Assembly: GCA_022316685.1 (NCBI GenBank)
Contig: JAKJHU010000024.1
Coordinates: 7,820,501-7,884,500, forward strand
Origin: Progne subis subis
Lineage: Eukaryota; Chordata; Aves; Passeriformes; Hirundinidae
DNA length: 64,000 nucleotides
Direction of reading: 5' to 3'
The notes beneath the pieces are model-generated. The model was given only the letters and a program-made list of their open reading frames with translations, made no database searches and had not been told where the DNA came from. Shown here piece by piece: positions 33,448 to 46,400 of this stretch (within the stretch, counting starts at the first letter, position 1; each line of letters opens with the position of its first letter). The position numbers and the translations under genes were made by a program.

Positions 33448-33621
33448 GTAAGTAATTTGAATGTATGTTTAAAAAAGTTTAATTTGCTTGTAAATTGTTT
33501 GGGTAACAGTATAATTTTATGTCTTTAGTTACCAGTATAGTTTTGTTTTGCAAAACCTTGACAGACTGTGATCATAACAAAACAATTGGAGAGAAAAAAA
33601 ATTGGCTGCAGTTGTATAAAA

Positions 33622-33976
33622 TAATCACAGAATGTGCTGAGTTGGAAGGGACTCAAGGATCAATTCCTGGCCCTACACAGGACACCCAGGAATCACAGCC
33701 TGTGCCTGAGAGCATTGTCCAAGTGCTTCTTGACCTCTGTCAGTCCAGTGCTGTGACCACTGTCCTAGAGAGCCTGTTCCAGTGCCCAAACACCCTCTGG
33801 GGGAAGAACCTTTTTGTAATATCCATCCTCATCCTCCCCTGACACAGTTTCAAGCCATTCCCTTGGGTCCTGTCAATGGTCACCACAAAAAGAGATCAGT
33901 GCCTGCCCCTCCTTTTCCCCTCATGTGGAAATTGAAGAATGTGTTGTGTCCCCTCAGTCTTCTCTTCTCTGGGCAG
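33622..33976 (-). repeat. CR1 LINE 3' fragment
   Basis: Minus-oriented: AATCACAGAATGTGCTGAG, then GGAAGGGACT, and CTTGACCTCTGTC further on. It ends in the CTTCTCTTCTCTGGGCAGAA block. Lies upstream of the HFM1 start-codon exon. The 107-codon open frame here is just CR1 sequence. Confidence 0.92.
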
Positions 33977-34337
33977 AATCTTAGCATTGTTCTTAGAATT
34001 TAAGTACTTTAGCATAAACTTTATCTGGATCTTCACTCCTACCCACTATTTCTTCCCAGATACATCATGGTAGTAAAGGTTGCTGCACGTGCGGCCCTAC
34101 ATGGTTTTATTAGCAGAAGTAATAGCCATATTGTATCAGGAGAGAGATTCTTCTGTCTGAAGAAGGATTAAGAATGCAGTCAAGAGCTCTAAAAGAAAAC
34201 AATATAGAAATTAAATATTGGCAATTACAGCTAATAAACCTTGTATTGCTTTTGACGTGTTCAAGTCTAGTAATTTCAGTTTTATATTTACTTGTGCTGC
34301 CTTTTTCAGACTAAGAGACTTCACATTTGGTCTAAAA

Positions 34338-34408
34338 ATGTTCAACTCTACAGACATGGTCTTTTCACTGGATAGTTTATTTTATGAAAAACCTGATATG
34401 AGACAAAG
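34338..34408 (+). CDS. HFM1: HFM1 coding exon 1
   Basis: Residues 1-24, [20 protein letters not shown], which matches the vertebrate N-terminus. The exon itself starts at 34310 after a CTTTTTCAG acceptor, so there must be an upstream noncoding exon. Donor AAAG|GTAAAT. Confidence 0.9.
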
Positions 34409-37400
34409 GTAAATCTTTATTATTAGATAAATATAATTGATTTCCAAACTTAATCATTTTACAGCGGTGTTTTTTTCTTACTACTTACTTTTTTGTCTAA
34501 TGATAGAATTGTGGGGCTAGAAATTTCTAGGTTCGTGACCCATACTTTGAAATGTTTCTCTGAGCACATTCAGTGATGCAGCCCCTATATCTTAGGGCTG
34601 TAAGAAATAAAGGTTAGCAGAAGTTTTGCCTCTGTAATTTTATGATGTTAAAAGTCACATGAATTGAAGAATGAGAATATGTTTTAACAGGATAAACAAT
34701 AAGTTATTTTTGACTAGTAATTTTGAGGTAGTTGTTGTGGAAGGTGCTTAAAAAATGCTTTTACCTCACATTAGTGTGTTAAAAATAGGTGTCTGGAAAA
34801 TGAAGAGCGTAAGACTTGGTTTATTGCACCTGCTCCAGCTATTGCTGAAATTCCAGCTGCAGAGGAGTTACAGAGGGAACTGGAAAAAAGCTCAGCCATC
34901 ACTCATATGGGTAAAGTATCATCGAATAGAATCACAGAGTCATTGGGACGATTGGAAAAGACGTTTAAGATGATCAAGTCCACCTGTAAACCTTACACTG
35001 CAAAGTCCGACTACACCATAATACTTGGCATTGTTATTAGATTACTCAACACGTAATTAGTGTGACAGATCATTCCTCTTTTGCTGTGAAATATGAAATA
35101 TTCTGGGTATGCAAGTAGAGACAAAGAATGTATTTGAGTTGAGAATGATGGTGTTAGATATGCCAGGAGCACAGCAGTCCTCTTGAAGCATATGCATGCC
35201 ACAAGTCTCCTGTGCAGAAGTTAGCAGGGTAAGAAATATGATCAAAATTTCAGTTACTGCACATTGTGGGAAGTGGCTGTAAGAGCATAATGGTATCACA
35301 TGGATCTGATGGCCTGTCTTCACCCAAGGAACAGTTTATATATGATACTGACATATTTCATCCCTTTGGGGCCTTTAATCAAATTGCTGAGACAGCTAAA
35401 TTTGAATCTGGTCATTAACTGCTGCCAAGTGGCATATTCCTAGACATTTAGGATTACCTTAAGGAAATTTATTTTAAAGAATTTCATTGCCTTATCTGTG
35501 TCAACTAGATTTGTGCATTTCTTAGCTGCCGTGCTGATTTACGATATTCTCTATTTAGGAATTACACTATAACAGAAGGTGATTTTTTCCTACTTTATGC
35601 AAGAATAATTCCATTAAGAGCTACTTATTCAAATAAGCTTTTTGATATTTGTAGAATTACAACTGTTTGGGTTGTGTCACAAACAGGGCATGGTAATTGT
35701 GAGTTTCTAGATGGGTACCATTGAAATAAAGACAGCAAGATAAAGCTGTTATCTTTTTGCATTTAGTTGCTTACTTCTGTTCTGCCTTCCTGTTGCTAAC
35801 AGCAATGCTTGTTGGTCTGGTCTGCCAGACCAGGACACTGATTCTACGCTGCAAAATGTGATAATTAACCAAGAGGGTTATGAAACCAGCCTGTCACCTA
35901 CATCAGTACCAGTACTGACTGTTGAGATTGCTGTGTTTATCTCAGCTGTTTTGTAGCAGGAGCTTCAAGCCTGGTCACTGTGTCGTTTTTTTTTTTTTAA
36001 AAGAACCTCTTTATTCTGGGACAGGGTAAAGAGTTCTGTCATACAAACTATTTTGTAGTTCTGAAGAATGGTTTTTATCCTTTACTTTGCAGAGGAAGGA
36101 AAGAAAGGGGCATTATTTTTGTAACTTTTTAATTGACAATCCATGCATTACACTCATTAGCGTAAGTCATAAAATACACGCTTAAGTTCTTGCAAAAAGA
36201 GAAACAGCAGTTTGTATAATAGATGTGAATTTGGCCGATTCTATGTGAAAGATACTTGATTAAGTGACTGTGAATAAGAATATGAATGAAATAATAATTT
36301 ATTGTTTTTGTAGGAGGGAGAAAGCATGAGAAGTTTATACAACAATGTAAGAGTAACACAGAGGAAGTAGAAAATAAATCATCGTTACCTGTTCATTTTG
36401 GCATAGCCCCCGAAAAAGAAGTCCTACAATTAAGTCTAGGAGAAAGAGATAAAATTAGTTTTCAGCGTGAAAATCTGAAAGTGGTTTCAACTTTTCTCTC
36501 TTTTGATGACAATAAATCTAAACAAGTAATAGATTTTTCTCAGCAACTGCAAAATAAAGCATTAAGTGAAAACAGTGATGATGAGAGTGTCCATTCAACA
36601 TTAAGAAAAAGGTGAGTGTCTCATCAACTCAGATAACTTATCACAGTCAGAATCATATTCTTATTTAGGTAAACCTGTTGAACACACAGTTTGGGATCCT
36701 TCAATTGAAGGTACTTTAGTAGGCTCCAGATGCTAATTCTTTCATCAGTCTAAGGAAAAAAAATGTTTATTTTTGGCAATATTTTAGCAGTTTAATTAAA
36801 TATGTCCTGAGCTTATTAATGAGAAAAGCCTCAGGTTTGTTGCTTAGATTTTAAAGAAGATTTTAGTTAACAAAGCTTTTGGAAAATAGTGCTCTGAATT
36901 CTTTATCTGCATGGTGACAAGGAAGAAGGCTGAGATCATTTGCTTTGCCAAGCAGAGGTCAGCCAGTCAGGAATCTTGACAAGCAGTTCTCAGCATGGTT
37001 TCAGTGCTGCCTGGGAAGAGAGGTTTTATTGATAAACTGCTCTTCTGTGTCTAGCTCCTCCCATTCACAGAACCTGGATGTCTCTATTGGTTTTAATGAT
37101 GCAGAAATTCAGAGTTAGTCTGCTATTAGGAGTCAGAGCTCATCTGGACATGCAATTTATTCTTTCATGTTCTTTCTGGAATGAAAGTAAAGTTAAAAGG
37201 TATCTTGGAAGGAGTCTTCAGGTCAGATTGCATAAAGTTAGATACAATTTTATTATTTATCTTACAGTTCTGCTGCTAATACAAATGTATATCTAATATT
37301 TTTCAAATAACATTACAGCAGGCTAATGAAAATTCTGGTTCTTTTGCAGCTTATTTAAAAAGTCTGGCAATATTCATAAAAATACAGAATTTAAAGCTGG

Positions 37401-40400
37401 TTCTGTTGATGTGAAAGAAGTTGGTACTTACTTAAATACAAGTGAAAACATGAAAGGAGTGACAAAAGAAGGTTTTTTGAGACATAATCATCATGCTTCA
37501 ATAACTAAAGACTCAGATTTTACTTTGCATAGGGTAAATAATGAGGAGATTGTGTCGGAAAATGGAATTAAAATTCAATCATTTTCTAATGCTTCAGAGA
37601 TTCTGGATATGACAGGTAATTATTTTTACTCTCTTTCAAGAAAAATAGTCCATTGTCTTTCTTTGGTATATAATAATAAATGATATCCAAGATTTGAGGT
37701 AGAGTGAAGAGTATTTTCCCACCAGCTCAGGGTGAGATAATTGGCTAAAATTGATAGAATGTATTGCAGTCCTGTGGAACTTAATTGCCTTGTTGTTTAA
37801 TATGAACTGGCTAAACAGTTTATGAAGAAGATTCATGTTTTCAGGAGTGCTAAATCGTGTAAACCTATTTGAAAATGTCACTTCACATCCCCACAGCAAT
37901 TTGAAAAAAACCCAGCCTTGTCCCTTCATGTGGTAAGGAGTTTCATCTTCATTTAAAACCAGAAATTGAAAATGAAATGTTTATTTGTGGTGTGACTCGT
38001 ATTTTTGTAGAAATACATTTTAAGTAGGAGATACCTAGAAAATTGAGGGAAGTGATGAGATTTTGCTGAAATTATAAAATACTTGGTTTAGAAATTATTT
38101 TTGGCTTTTAATACTTTTTAACTAAGTACAGTTTATTTCTAGATTTTAAACTTTTTGGGACATGACACATCTGTGGAATGTACCTTGTGTGCCTGACTCA
38201 CTACTACAGAAATACGGAGTAGTAGTTCTAGCAGACAAACATAGGGCAGAGTGGTGGCTTAGGATGGGATTTGGAAACGGGTCAGGAAAGAAAAGCGTGA
38301 TTCCTGTCTGATTGCCTGTGTGAGCAGTGGTGATTCGATGTGTGGGTGAGGGGACAGCAGTGGATGTTGTTTACTTCGCCTTCAGCAAGGCTTTTCACGG
38401 AATCAGAGGGACTGAGAAACACCATCTTCCACAACATCCTGGTACCCACGGTGGGGCGTTAGGAGTGGATCAGCAACTGCCTGGTGTAAAAACGGTTGGC
38501 TGGGCTCAGAGGGGGTGATGAACGGGTCACACTGCCCATGTGCCACGGCTGACAGCAATCTCATGAAATTCAGCAGGAACAAATCCACAGGCCTGCCCCA
38601 GGGAAAGAGAAGAACCCCTGGGGTTCCCCTGGGATGGTTCGACTGGGGGCAGCTCTGTGGAAAAGTGCCTGGGGTCTGGCAAACAGCTTGCTGAACCTGA
38701 GCGGGCAGTGTGTCCCAGCAGTAACAAAGGCCAACAGCAGCCTGGGCTTTCTTAACAAAGCTGGGAAGTTGAGAGAAGTGACTGTCCCTTTCTTGGCACT
38801 TATGTGACCATACCTAGATTACTGCATCAAGTTTTGAGTCTCTGGTATGTGTAAGACATCCTTAAACTGAATTCATCAAAGGGTCACCACGATGGTCTTT
38901 TCAAAGGATGAGCTAGTGATCCCCCTGTCCTATCCCATAATCTCCTTTGTATCGCCTGGACCTTGTTACAGCCTCGAAGCCCCTTACAGAACACTCACCT
39001 TGGGGGCAGGAAGATATTTATTGTGCTTATTGGTTGAAAATGTAACTGATTTTATAAATGTGCTATTTTTACTTCTTTAGGAACTACAGGAAGAAAATTG
39101 GAAATTTTGAGGGCTGTTACAGAAATACGTATCCTTGTATTTGCTGTATCTGATTTTATTATAGCGCTTTTACATTTGCAAAATTATAGTGTTTCATTTT
39201 GTAGCCATAGAAGTTAATGCTGCATTGTAATAGTTTCAATTTTTTGCATAATACTGGGAATCAAATGTTGAATAGGTGCTTATCCTTTTGATTTCCAAAG
39301 CCAGCATGAAAATAAGACAACTCACAGATCATTCATTGCTAAGAAAGCTCATTCTTACTTCAAATGCTCAAATTTTATCCTCAAAACTTTATTTTTAAAA
39401 CATAAAATGTAAAATTTTAATTAGCATGATACATATTTCAGTCATTTTCTATGCAAACACACATATAAATTTTAATAAAGGAAAATAAACTATTATTTGG
39501 GCTTATTAGGAAAATGGAATCCTCCTTTCTTTCACATTTTCTTAGAAGAAAATTAACTTCATGTACTCCTTCTTGGTCTGCCTTTATGTTGTAGTGTGCC
39601 TATACTGTATTTCCATTCTTTAAGCAAATTTTACCATAATTTTCTTTCTTCTTTGCTCTGTCTTGAACATGTAATATAATTGAGCATTCATCTATATATG
39701 TCAAACTTCTGGGTTTTTTACATAGTCTTTAGTATCTTGTTTCTAGTAACCTGTCAAATGGAAGGAAAGTGGAAGGAAGGAGGAGGAAATATCTAAATTT
39801 AGGCACCTGAAATTCATGTAAATAGCTTTAAATTTAAAGTCATGCATTTTAAAATTAGTAAGGATTCCATTGTTGTGAATTTATTAATTTCAGATTGTTA
39901 ACGCTTTGCAGTTTGAAAACATATCACTGATTTAGAGCATGGATTTTAAATAAGTATTTTTTTTTTTAAATCCTTATTTTCTTTAGTCTAATTCTACTTG
40001 CTTATTTTTGCCCATTTTTAATTTAACTGCTTTTATTTCTTGCTTTACTCCTGTATCTTTTCCTCTGTAGCTGTTAAATGTAACAGGGATCTGAGGCCTT
40101 AGCAGTTGGTTGTTCCTGCTGCTGTCGCAGCTGACTGTGTGCTCATCCTCAGCCTGATGGGGTGGTCGCAGTCAGACTGCTTGGGTGGCTGCTCTGCAAG
40201 TCCAGACAAGGATCAGCTGGCTCCTCTGGAGCTGTAACCTAACAATGCTCTCTTTTTATCTTCCGCATACTTTAGATAAGAATGTTGTCCAAAGAACACG
40301 CGTTATTGGCAACTCGAAAATATCTTTAAAACCACAGTCAGCACTAAGTGGTCATAGGTGAATTTCTTTGCTACTGTTATGTCTGGGCATACGACATTAT

Positions 40401-43400
40401 GCTAATTAATTTGTGTTGTATTACAAATATTATGTGGCCCCTGTTCACCTTAAGCTAACAGCAGTGTTCTGCTTGTTCTTGTGTCTGGTTTGTCCCTTGC
40501 AGCTTCACATTCCATAATTGTCTGCCATTCCATGAAGCCTGTGCCAGGCTTATACCTGATTATTGGTATAATCCTGAGACCTCTCAAATAGGGTGTGGTT
40601 TTTTTCACTGATAGGGAACATATGGTACACCAAAAACGTAAACCTACTGAATCATTTAATAGGTTACTTCTGGTCAACTTTTTACAAACCTGTGAAACAG
40701 TGTGGTATGTTTTAAGTTTGCATTTAGTTTGGGAGAACAAAGTGCATTTACATTCCTAAAATTTTATAATTTGCACTCTAGTATTTTAAATTCCTTAATG
40801 CTCTCAAGCAACCCAATTTAGAAGTATTTTTAAGGAGTTCCCATATTTTAACTATGCCCAGTCAAAAGCTTTGGATGATGTAAGTATGGAACATAAACTG
40901 CAGCTGCAAATACTACTTTGTAGATAAATTTAAGTGGTACTTTGATATTTGGAGCATAAAAGGGGTTAGAAAACTGTAATATATCTAGAACCTCTTCCTG
41001 GAATAGTTTATCAGGGTTGTGCTTAGCTGGGAGAAGAGACCAGAAGCACTTTAAAAAGTCTTTTTCTCATCTTAAAATATGTTTTTGTGAAGATGAGAAT
41101 TGTATTTCTATTTATGCATACAGATTAGTAATATATTTGCATGGAGGACGGATGGGTGAATGAGTGGGTGAGTGACACTGCGGAGGAGGAAAGAGGGAAG
41201 AATCAATCTTGTCAGAGGAAAATGAGGGAGCCTGACATGGACATACCTGCCTTCTAAGATGGTGGAGGGTAAAATGTGTGGGAAGGAAGCACGGTCATGC
41301 AAAACTTTCATTTGTTATTATTGAAAACTTATCAGGACTTGGCAATTCTTTCCTAGCTTCTATACACAGACAGGAACTTTGTGATTTGTGCTCCGACTGG
41401 CTCTGGAAAGACTGTAATGTTCGAGCTAGCTATTACCAGATTACTCATGGAAGCCCCACTGCCTTGGTTAAATATTAAAGTTGTTTACAGTAAGTATTAT
41501 GTGGCTTTAAAAATTTTGGTGACAGAGCAGAAAATGTCATTCTGCAAATGCAGAGATCTGGAGTGAGTCCAGGAATAATATTGAGATGAAATACATTAAA
41601 AAATTGCAGCCTACTTCATTCTTTAAAAAGTTGATTTAATGTTTATTCGTAGTACCATTGTAACTATTATTAGTATTTAACAGCATTGTGTAATTGTAGT
41701 GTTCAGCATTGCGTATACAAATAAAAATTAGAAAATCCTGTTGCAGTTTGTCCTCCAAGAAGGCAAGATGTACGCAAAAAGGTAAGGAGGAAGCAAAGGA
41801 AACTAAAACAAATTCTTAGTGCATGATTTCTGGCTGACTCTATCTTTTGTACGGCTGTCTGTTGCTCTGAGATGAGGATCGAATTTTCCAGGATTCACTT
41901 ACCTGGTAAAGTTTCCTGCTGTTTTCTGTATACTACCTCAGAGGCACCAGAACTGTGATCTCCATGAGTTTAACTGATCTCTGTAGAAATATGAAAATAC
42001 TTGGAAATAGTCACACCAATTACACTTTTTTCTTTCCTTCCTGGACAACTGAGTTCATATAATGTAAATTTTACTAAATTGGTGAATTTGTCCCAGTTTT
42101 AATTTATTCGTACACTGATATGTCAATATTGCTATTAAAGGTTTCATCCTTATATTTACAAAAGCTTCATTTTTTTTTTTAAATTCCATTTTGTTCAACT
42201 TCTTCCAATAAAGCTAATGTTGCTTTAGAGCTTACTGTGTATTGTAAAGTGATCTTAGAAGCAGGCATGTGCTACAGGCTCTCTGTGAGCTGCACAAGGT
42301 TGAGTGTATGGTAAAAGCTTCCACTTGCCTTGGCAGAATGGATACAACTCAGTTGGTTGGGACTGTCAGTAAGGAAGCAGCTAGCTGCTAGTGGAGTTAA
42401 ATGTGCTGACCTTTCCAGATTCCACAATGATGGGGAAGGAGACATGTCAATTTTCTGAATGTCCTGCTGGTGTGAGCACTGGTGCCTGGTTCATCAGTGG
42501 CCCCGTGTATGTGGATTAGTTTGCAGTAGGTCTGTAGAGCTGTGTGCCAGTGGCTTTACATTGAAGGACTGGTGACTGTAGTTCCAGGGGCAGTCACTTG
42601 CATCTCACATTCTTGCATTGCTAAAGATGGTTAGCTGTGTGGTTTTGTGAATTATTTGCTGTTAGCTTAATCAGTTTTCTGGAGCCAATTTTTTCTCTGA
42701 TACTCATATGAAATTTTACACCTCTTTCTGAAGCAGACTGGTTCATTAAATCTCTTCATTTTAGGGATCATTTGTGAGCTAATACACAGAAATCATTCAT
42801 ATTCCATTGGCTCTAAGTAAGCTAGAATGCCATCACTGCAAGATTGTTATACTAGGGCTGTTTTCAGCTCATGCATAGATTGCCTTTTTCACTTAAATCA
42901 CTGCATTTTCCATATATATTAATCATCCAGTATAGCCTTACATGTGTTATTAATATCAGTCCTTATTGAGAAATACATCGGATTTCTGGGAAAAAAAAGA
43001 ATCTGCAGAAGCACAGTGTGTATCCTCGGGGGGGGAAAAAAAAAAAAGTAGATTGTTTCAGGAGTCTGTTTATGAGAAGCAGCGTGAGGACTGCTACTTG
43101 CTGTGTTAGCTGCTTGGTATGACCCTACACTTAACTGTACATTTGATCTTGATAGAATACCAGAGGAAATAAAAGTCTGTCTCTTGCTCTTGGATGGTGT
43201 CTCACCTCTTTTCTCTCTGAATACAGAGTACTCAAATCATTCTTAACTGGGAAAAGGTTGGTATTTGTATGAGCTTCCATTAGAAAAGATGTATTTCATG
43301 TGGTTTCTTCCATCTGTGAGAAAACCTTTGATAGCTGAATGATTATTTCCGTGTGGTACTGCCAAAAAATCAAACCCAACAGGATACAGGATTAAGAGTG

Positions 43401-46400
43401 AGCATAAATAATCTTAATTAAAGGGTTCTGTTTCTGCTTGCTGATGGGAAGAACAAGGGCCCAAAGCTCCACATTGATTGTGCACGTGGAGTAGGATAAT
43501 AAGGACAGTAACACCAGTTACAGATTTTATGGTTCTGGAAGCAAATCTGAAAATTAGGGAAATTAAATTCAAGAAGGTATCTTCCTAAAGAAAATAAATG
43601 CATGCATTTTTAATACAGTTGAAGATCTGGTTTTCCTGATCTAATTCTCATTATTTGGTGTTGTTTTTAGTGGCTCCAATAAAAGCTCTATGCAGTCAGC
43701 GTTTTGATGATTGGAAAGAAAAATTCGGACCTATAGGACTCACCTGCAAGGAACTGACAGGAGATACATTGATGGATGATTTATTTGAAATACATCATGC
43801 TGACATTATTATCACTACACCTGTAGGTTTCATTCCCAGTTCTTACCAGAACTTAAATAAACAGACATTAGCAGTCTTTAATTGTATGCTGCAAGGACTG
43901 ATCCTTTTTCTTTGTAATATGTCATAATTTAATGATCCTTTTGTTTTTCTGCACCCTGCTGTACATACTCTTAGTTCATGTAAACAAAAGTTAATATAAT
44001 AATGTGCCAGATGAAACATAGATGGCCTTAGCTTGAATTCATTTAATTGTTCCTGTTTAAAGATTTATTACAGTTTAGGCATGTCTGCATGTGCTATAGT
44101 TGTGGCATATGCTGGCCTTTAAAACATCTTGCAGCTTCTGTTGTTTTGATGTGTTGGTTTTTTCCTCCAAGGAAAAGTGGGATAGCATGACTAGAAGGTG
44201 GAGAGACAACTCTATAGTCCAGCTTGTACGACTGTTTCTCATTGATGAGGTAAGAACAGTTTATGTACTGGTTTTGTACCTTTGTTACCTGAAGATAAAA
44301 GGAAGCCTAGAAAATGTTACATGTATTAAGCACATGTCTAGATTGGACTGGAAAATACTTACCACGTCTGTTAAAACTCCTGATAGGTACATGTTATAAA
44401 GGATGAAAGCCGCGGCGCAACTTTGGAAGTTGTCGTCAGTCGGATGAAAACTATTCAGTCGTCTCTTTGGCGTCTTTTAGAGAAGCATGACACTGTTCCT
44501 CCCTTGAGATTTGTAGCTGTTTCTGCAACAATCCCAAATACTCAAGATGTAAGAATTACATTTTAATTGTATTTTGATCAATGGAGTTGTATTTTATAAA
44601 ATTTATCTGGAATTGCAATTTTAGATTGATAGCAAAATTGTAATTTTTAAGCTGTCATCTGAAGACAGCTATGAGGCTGCTGCTAATGAAAGAGTACCTT
44701 CAACCATATGGAAATGTGTGGACATGCTTCAGTTTTAGATTTCTGTTTGTGATTTCTGCCTCTTATATACAAATCACAATAGACTTGAGATTTCAGTCCA
44801 AATTATATTTGTCCTGTAAAAGCAGAACCTCAAGTAGGATTTAAATTATTAAAAAATCGTGTTACTCGTTTACATGTGGCAAAAACTAAGTTACTTGTTC
44901 TATGATGCTACTAGAGCAGGAGCATGATTAAAAGAATAAATTTTTGTTTTCTGTTCTACTTCTTTTTTAAAGATTGCAGAATGGCTTTCAGATAGCAAGA
45001 TGCCTGCTGTATGTCTGAAAATAGATGAGGATCAACGGCCAGTGAAGCTACGCAAAATTGTTCTTGGTTTTCCTTGCAGTGACAATCAGACAGAATTCAA
45101 ATTTGACTTAACTCTTAACTACAAGATAGCTAGCATTATACAAACATACTCGGAGCAAAAACCAGCACTTGTGGTACAACAGCTTTTTTTAATCACGTTT
45201 GAAATTGTTTCTTTCTTGATAGTGTTGATTCAAAAAAATATCTTTTGTTTATAGTTTTGTGCCACAAGAAAAGGAGTACAACAGGCTGCTTCTGTTCTTG
45301 CAAAAGATGCTAAATTTCTACTAAGTATAGAACAGAAACAAAGGTACTTTTCTGTTTAAATTGAAAATACGTGTTTGTACATTTTAGTAAACCTGTGATA
45401 TCTATGGAGAAAGCTGTTGAGCTAATATTGTTTCGAACAGAGGAGTGTGCAACAAAATCATCCTCACAGTTGACTTTCCTTTTGGTAAACCGGCACTCTT
45501 GGGAAATTTTTGCTTCTCAGAGTTTTAGGAGACCTTTCACAAACATTGAGTTGTTTTTCAAAGCTGCTTTCTAAACATAAAAATGCCAATTCTTATGGCC
45601 CTCTGAGACCTTGCAGTGTAAAGATTAAGCATGTGAATAGTTGAATTGGATGTGACTTTACTAGTGTTTTTATCATATACTGTTAATAAATACAGCGATA
45701 TTAATTATTATTTACTTCAGGGTTGCCTAGTTATGGCAGCTGCAGCAGCTACCTCCTGTCTTTAGACCTAAAATGTGATCTTATTTGCTTTATGTGAACA
45801 ACACGTAAGGATTGTAGATTGTCCCTTGGAAAGATGACCAGGTTCAAAAATCTACAGTAGCTGCCCCAGAAAGTCAGTCTGTTCCCTCTGTGAAGATGGG
45901 AAAGGTGGTGGTTTGAAAGTATCCGAAGAATGAATATATTTTAATTTAATTATTTTGTTTGTGTGTGTTGCATAGATTACAGGGGTTTGCAAATTCCTTG
46001 AAAGACTCCAAACTGAGAGGTAAATATAACTACTACTATTCTGCTCTGTAATTGAATATTTGGTTGAGAAAACTTAGTTAAATGATATATATAATAATTT
46101 CATTATTAGACCTTTTGACGTATGGTGTGGCTTATCATCATGCGGGTATGGAGATATCGGACAGAAAAATAATTGAAGGAGCTTTTACTGTAGGAGACTT
46201 GCCAGTACTTTGTAAGTAAATTTAACTTTGAAAGCCAAAATGTCATTTTTGTATCCTGAAAAGATTGCAGTTTGGAAATAGTAATATTTTATGGTTCTGT
46301 CATTTGCTTAACCTTTGAAGTTGTGAAATCCAGGTAGAGGTGTTTTTGTGTTTCACATGCACTGTTACTAAAGACCACAGAACCTAATTTCACCACACAT

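Noticed and set aside
33519..33842. 107-codon open frame upstream of HFM1.
   Set aside because: Most of it lies within antisense CR1 sequence.
34218..34337. Upstream in-frame Met for HFM1 at 34218.
   Set aside because: The frame crosses a clear CTTTTTCAG acceptor at 34307-34309, and the homologous protein starts at 34338.
38120..38190. Possible decayed HFM1 exon after TTTCTAG at about 38143.
   Set aside because: A TGA appears after a few codons, there is no clear donor, and similarity to the mammalian segment is too slight.
38327..38518. Possible active reverse-transcriptase gene.
   Set aside because: Short CR1 remnant with stops and frameshifts and loss of the catalytic Asp in the motif A block.
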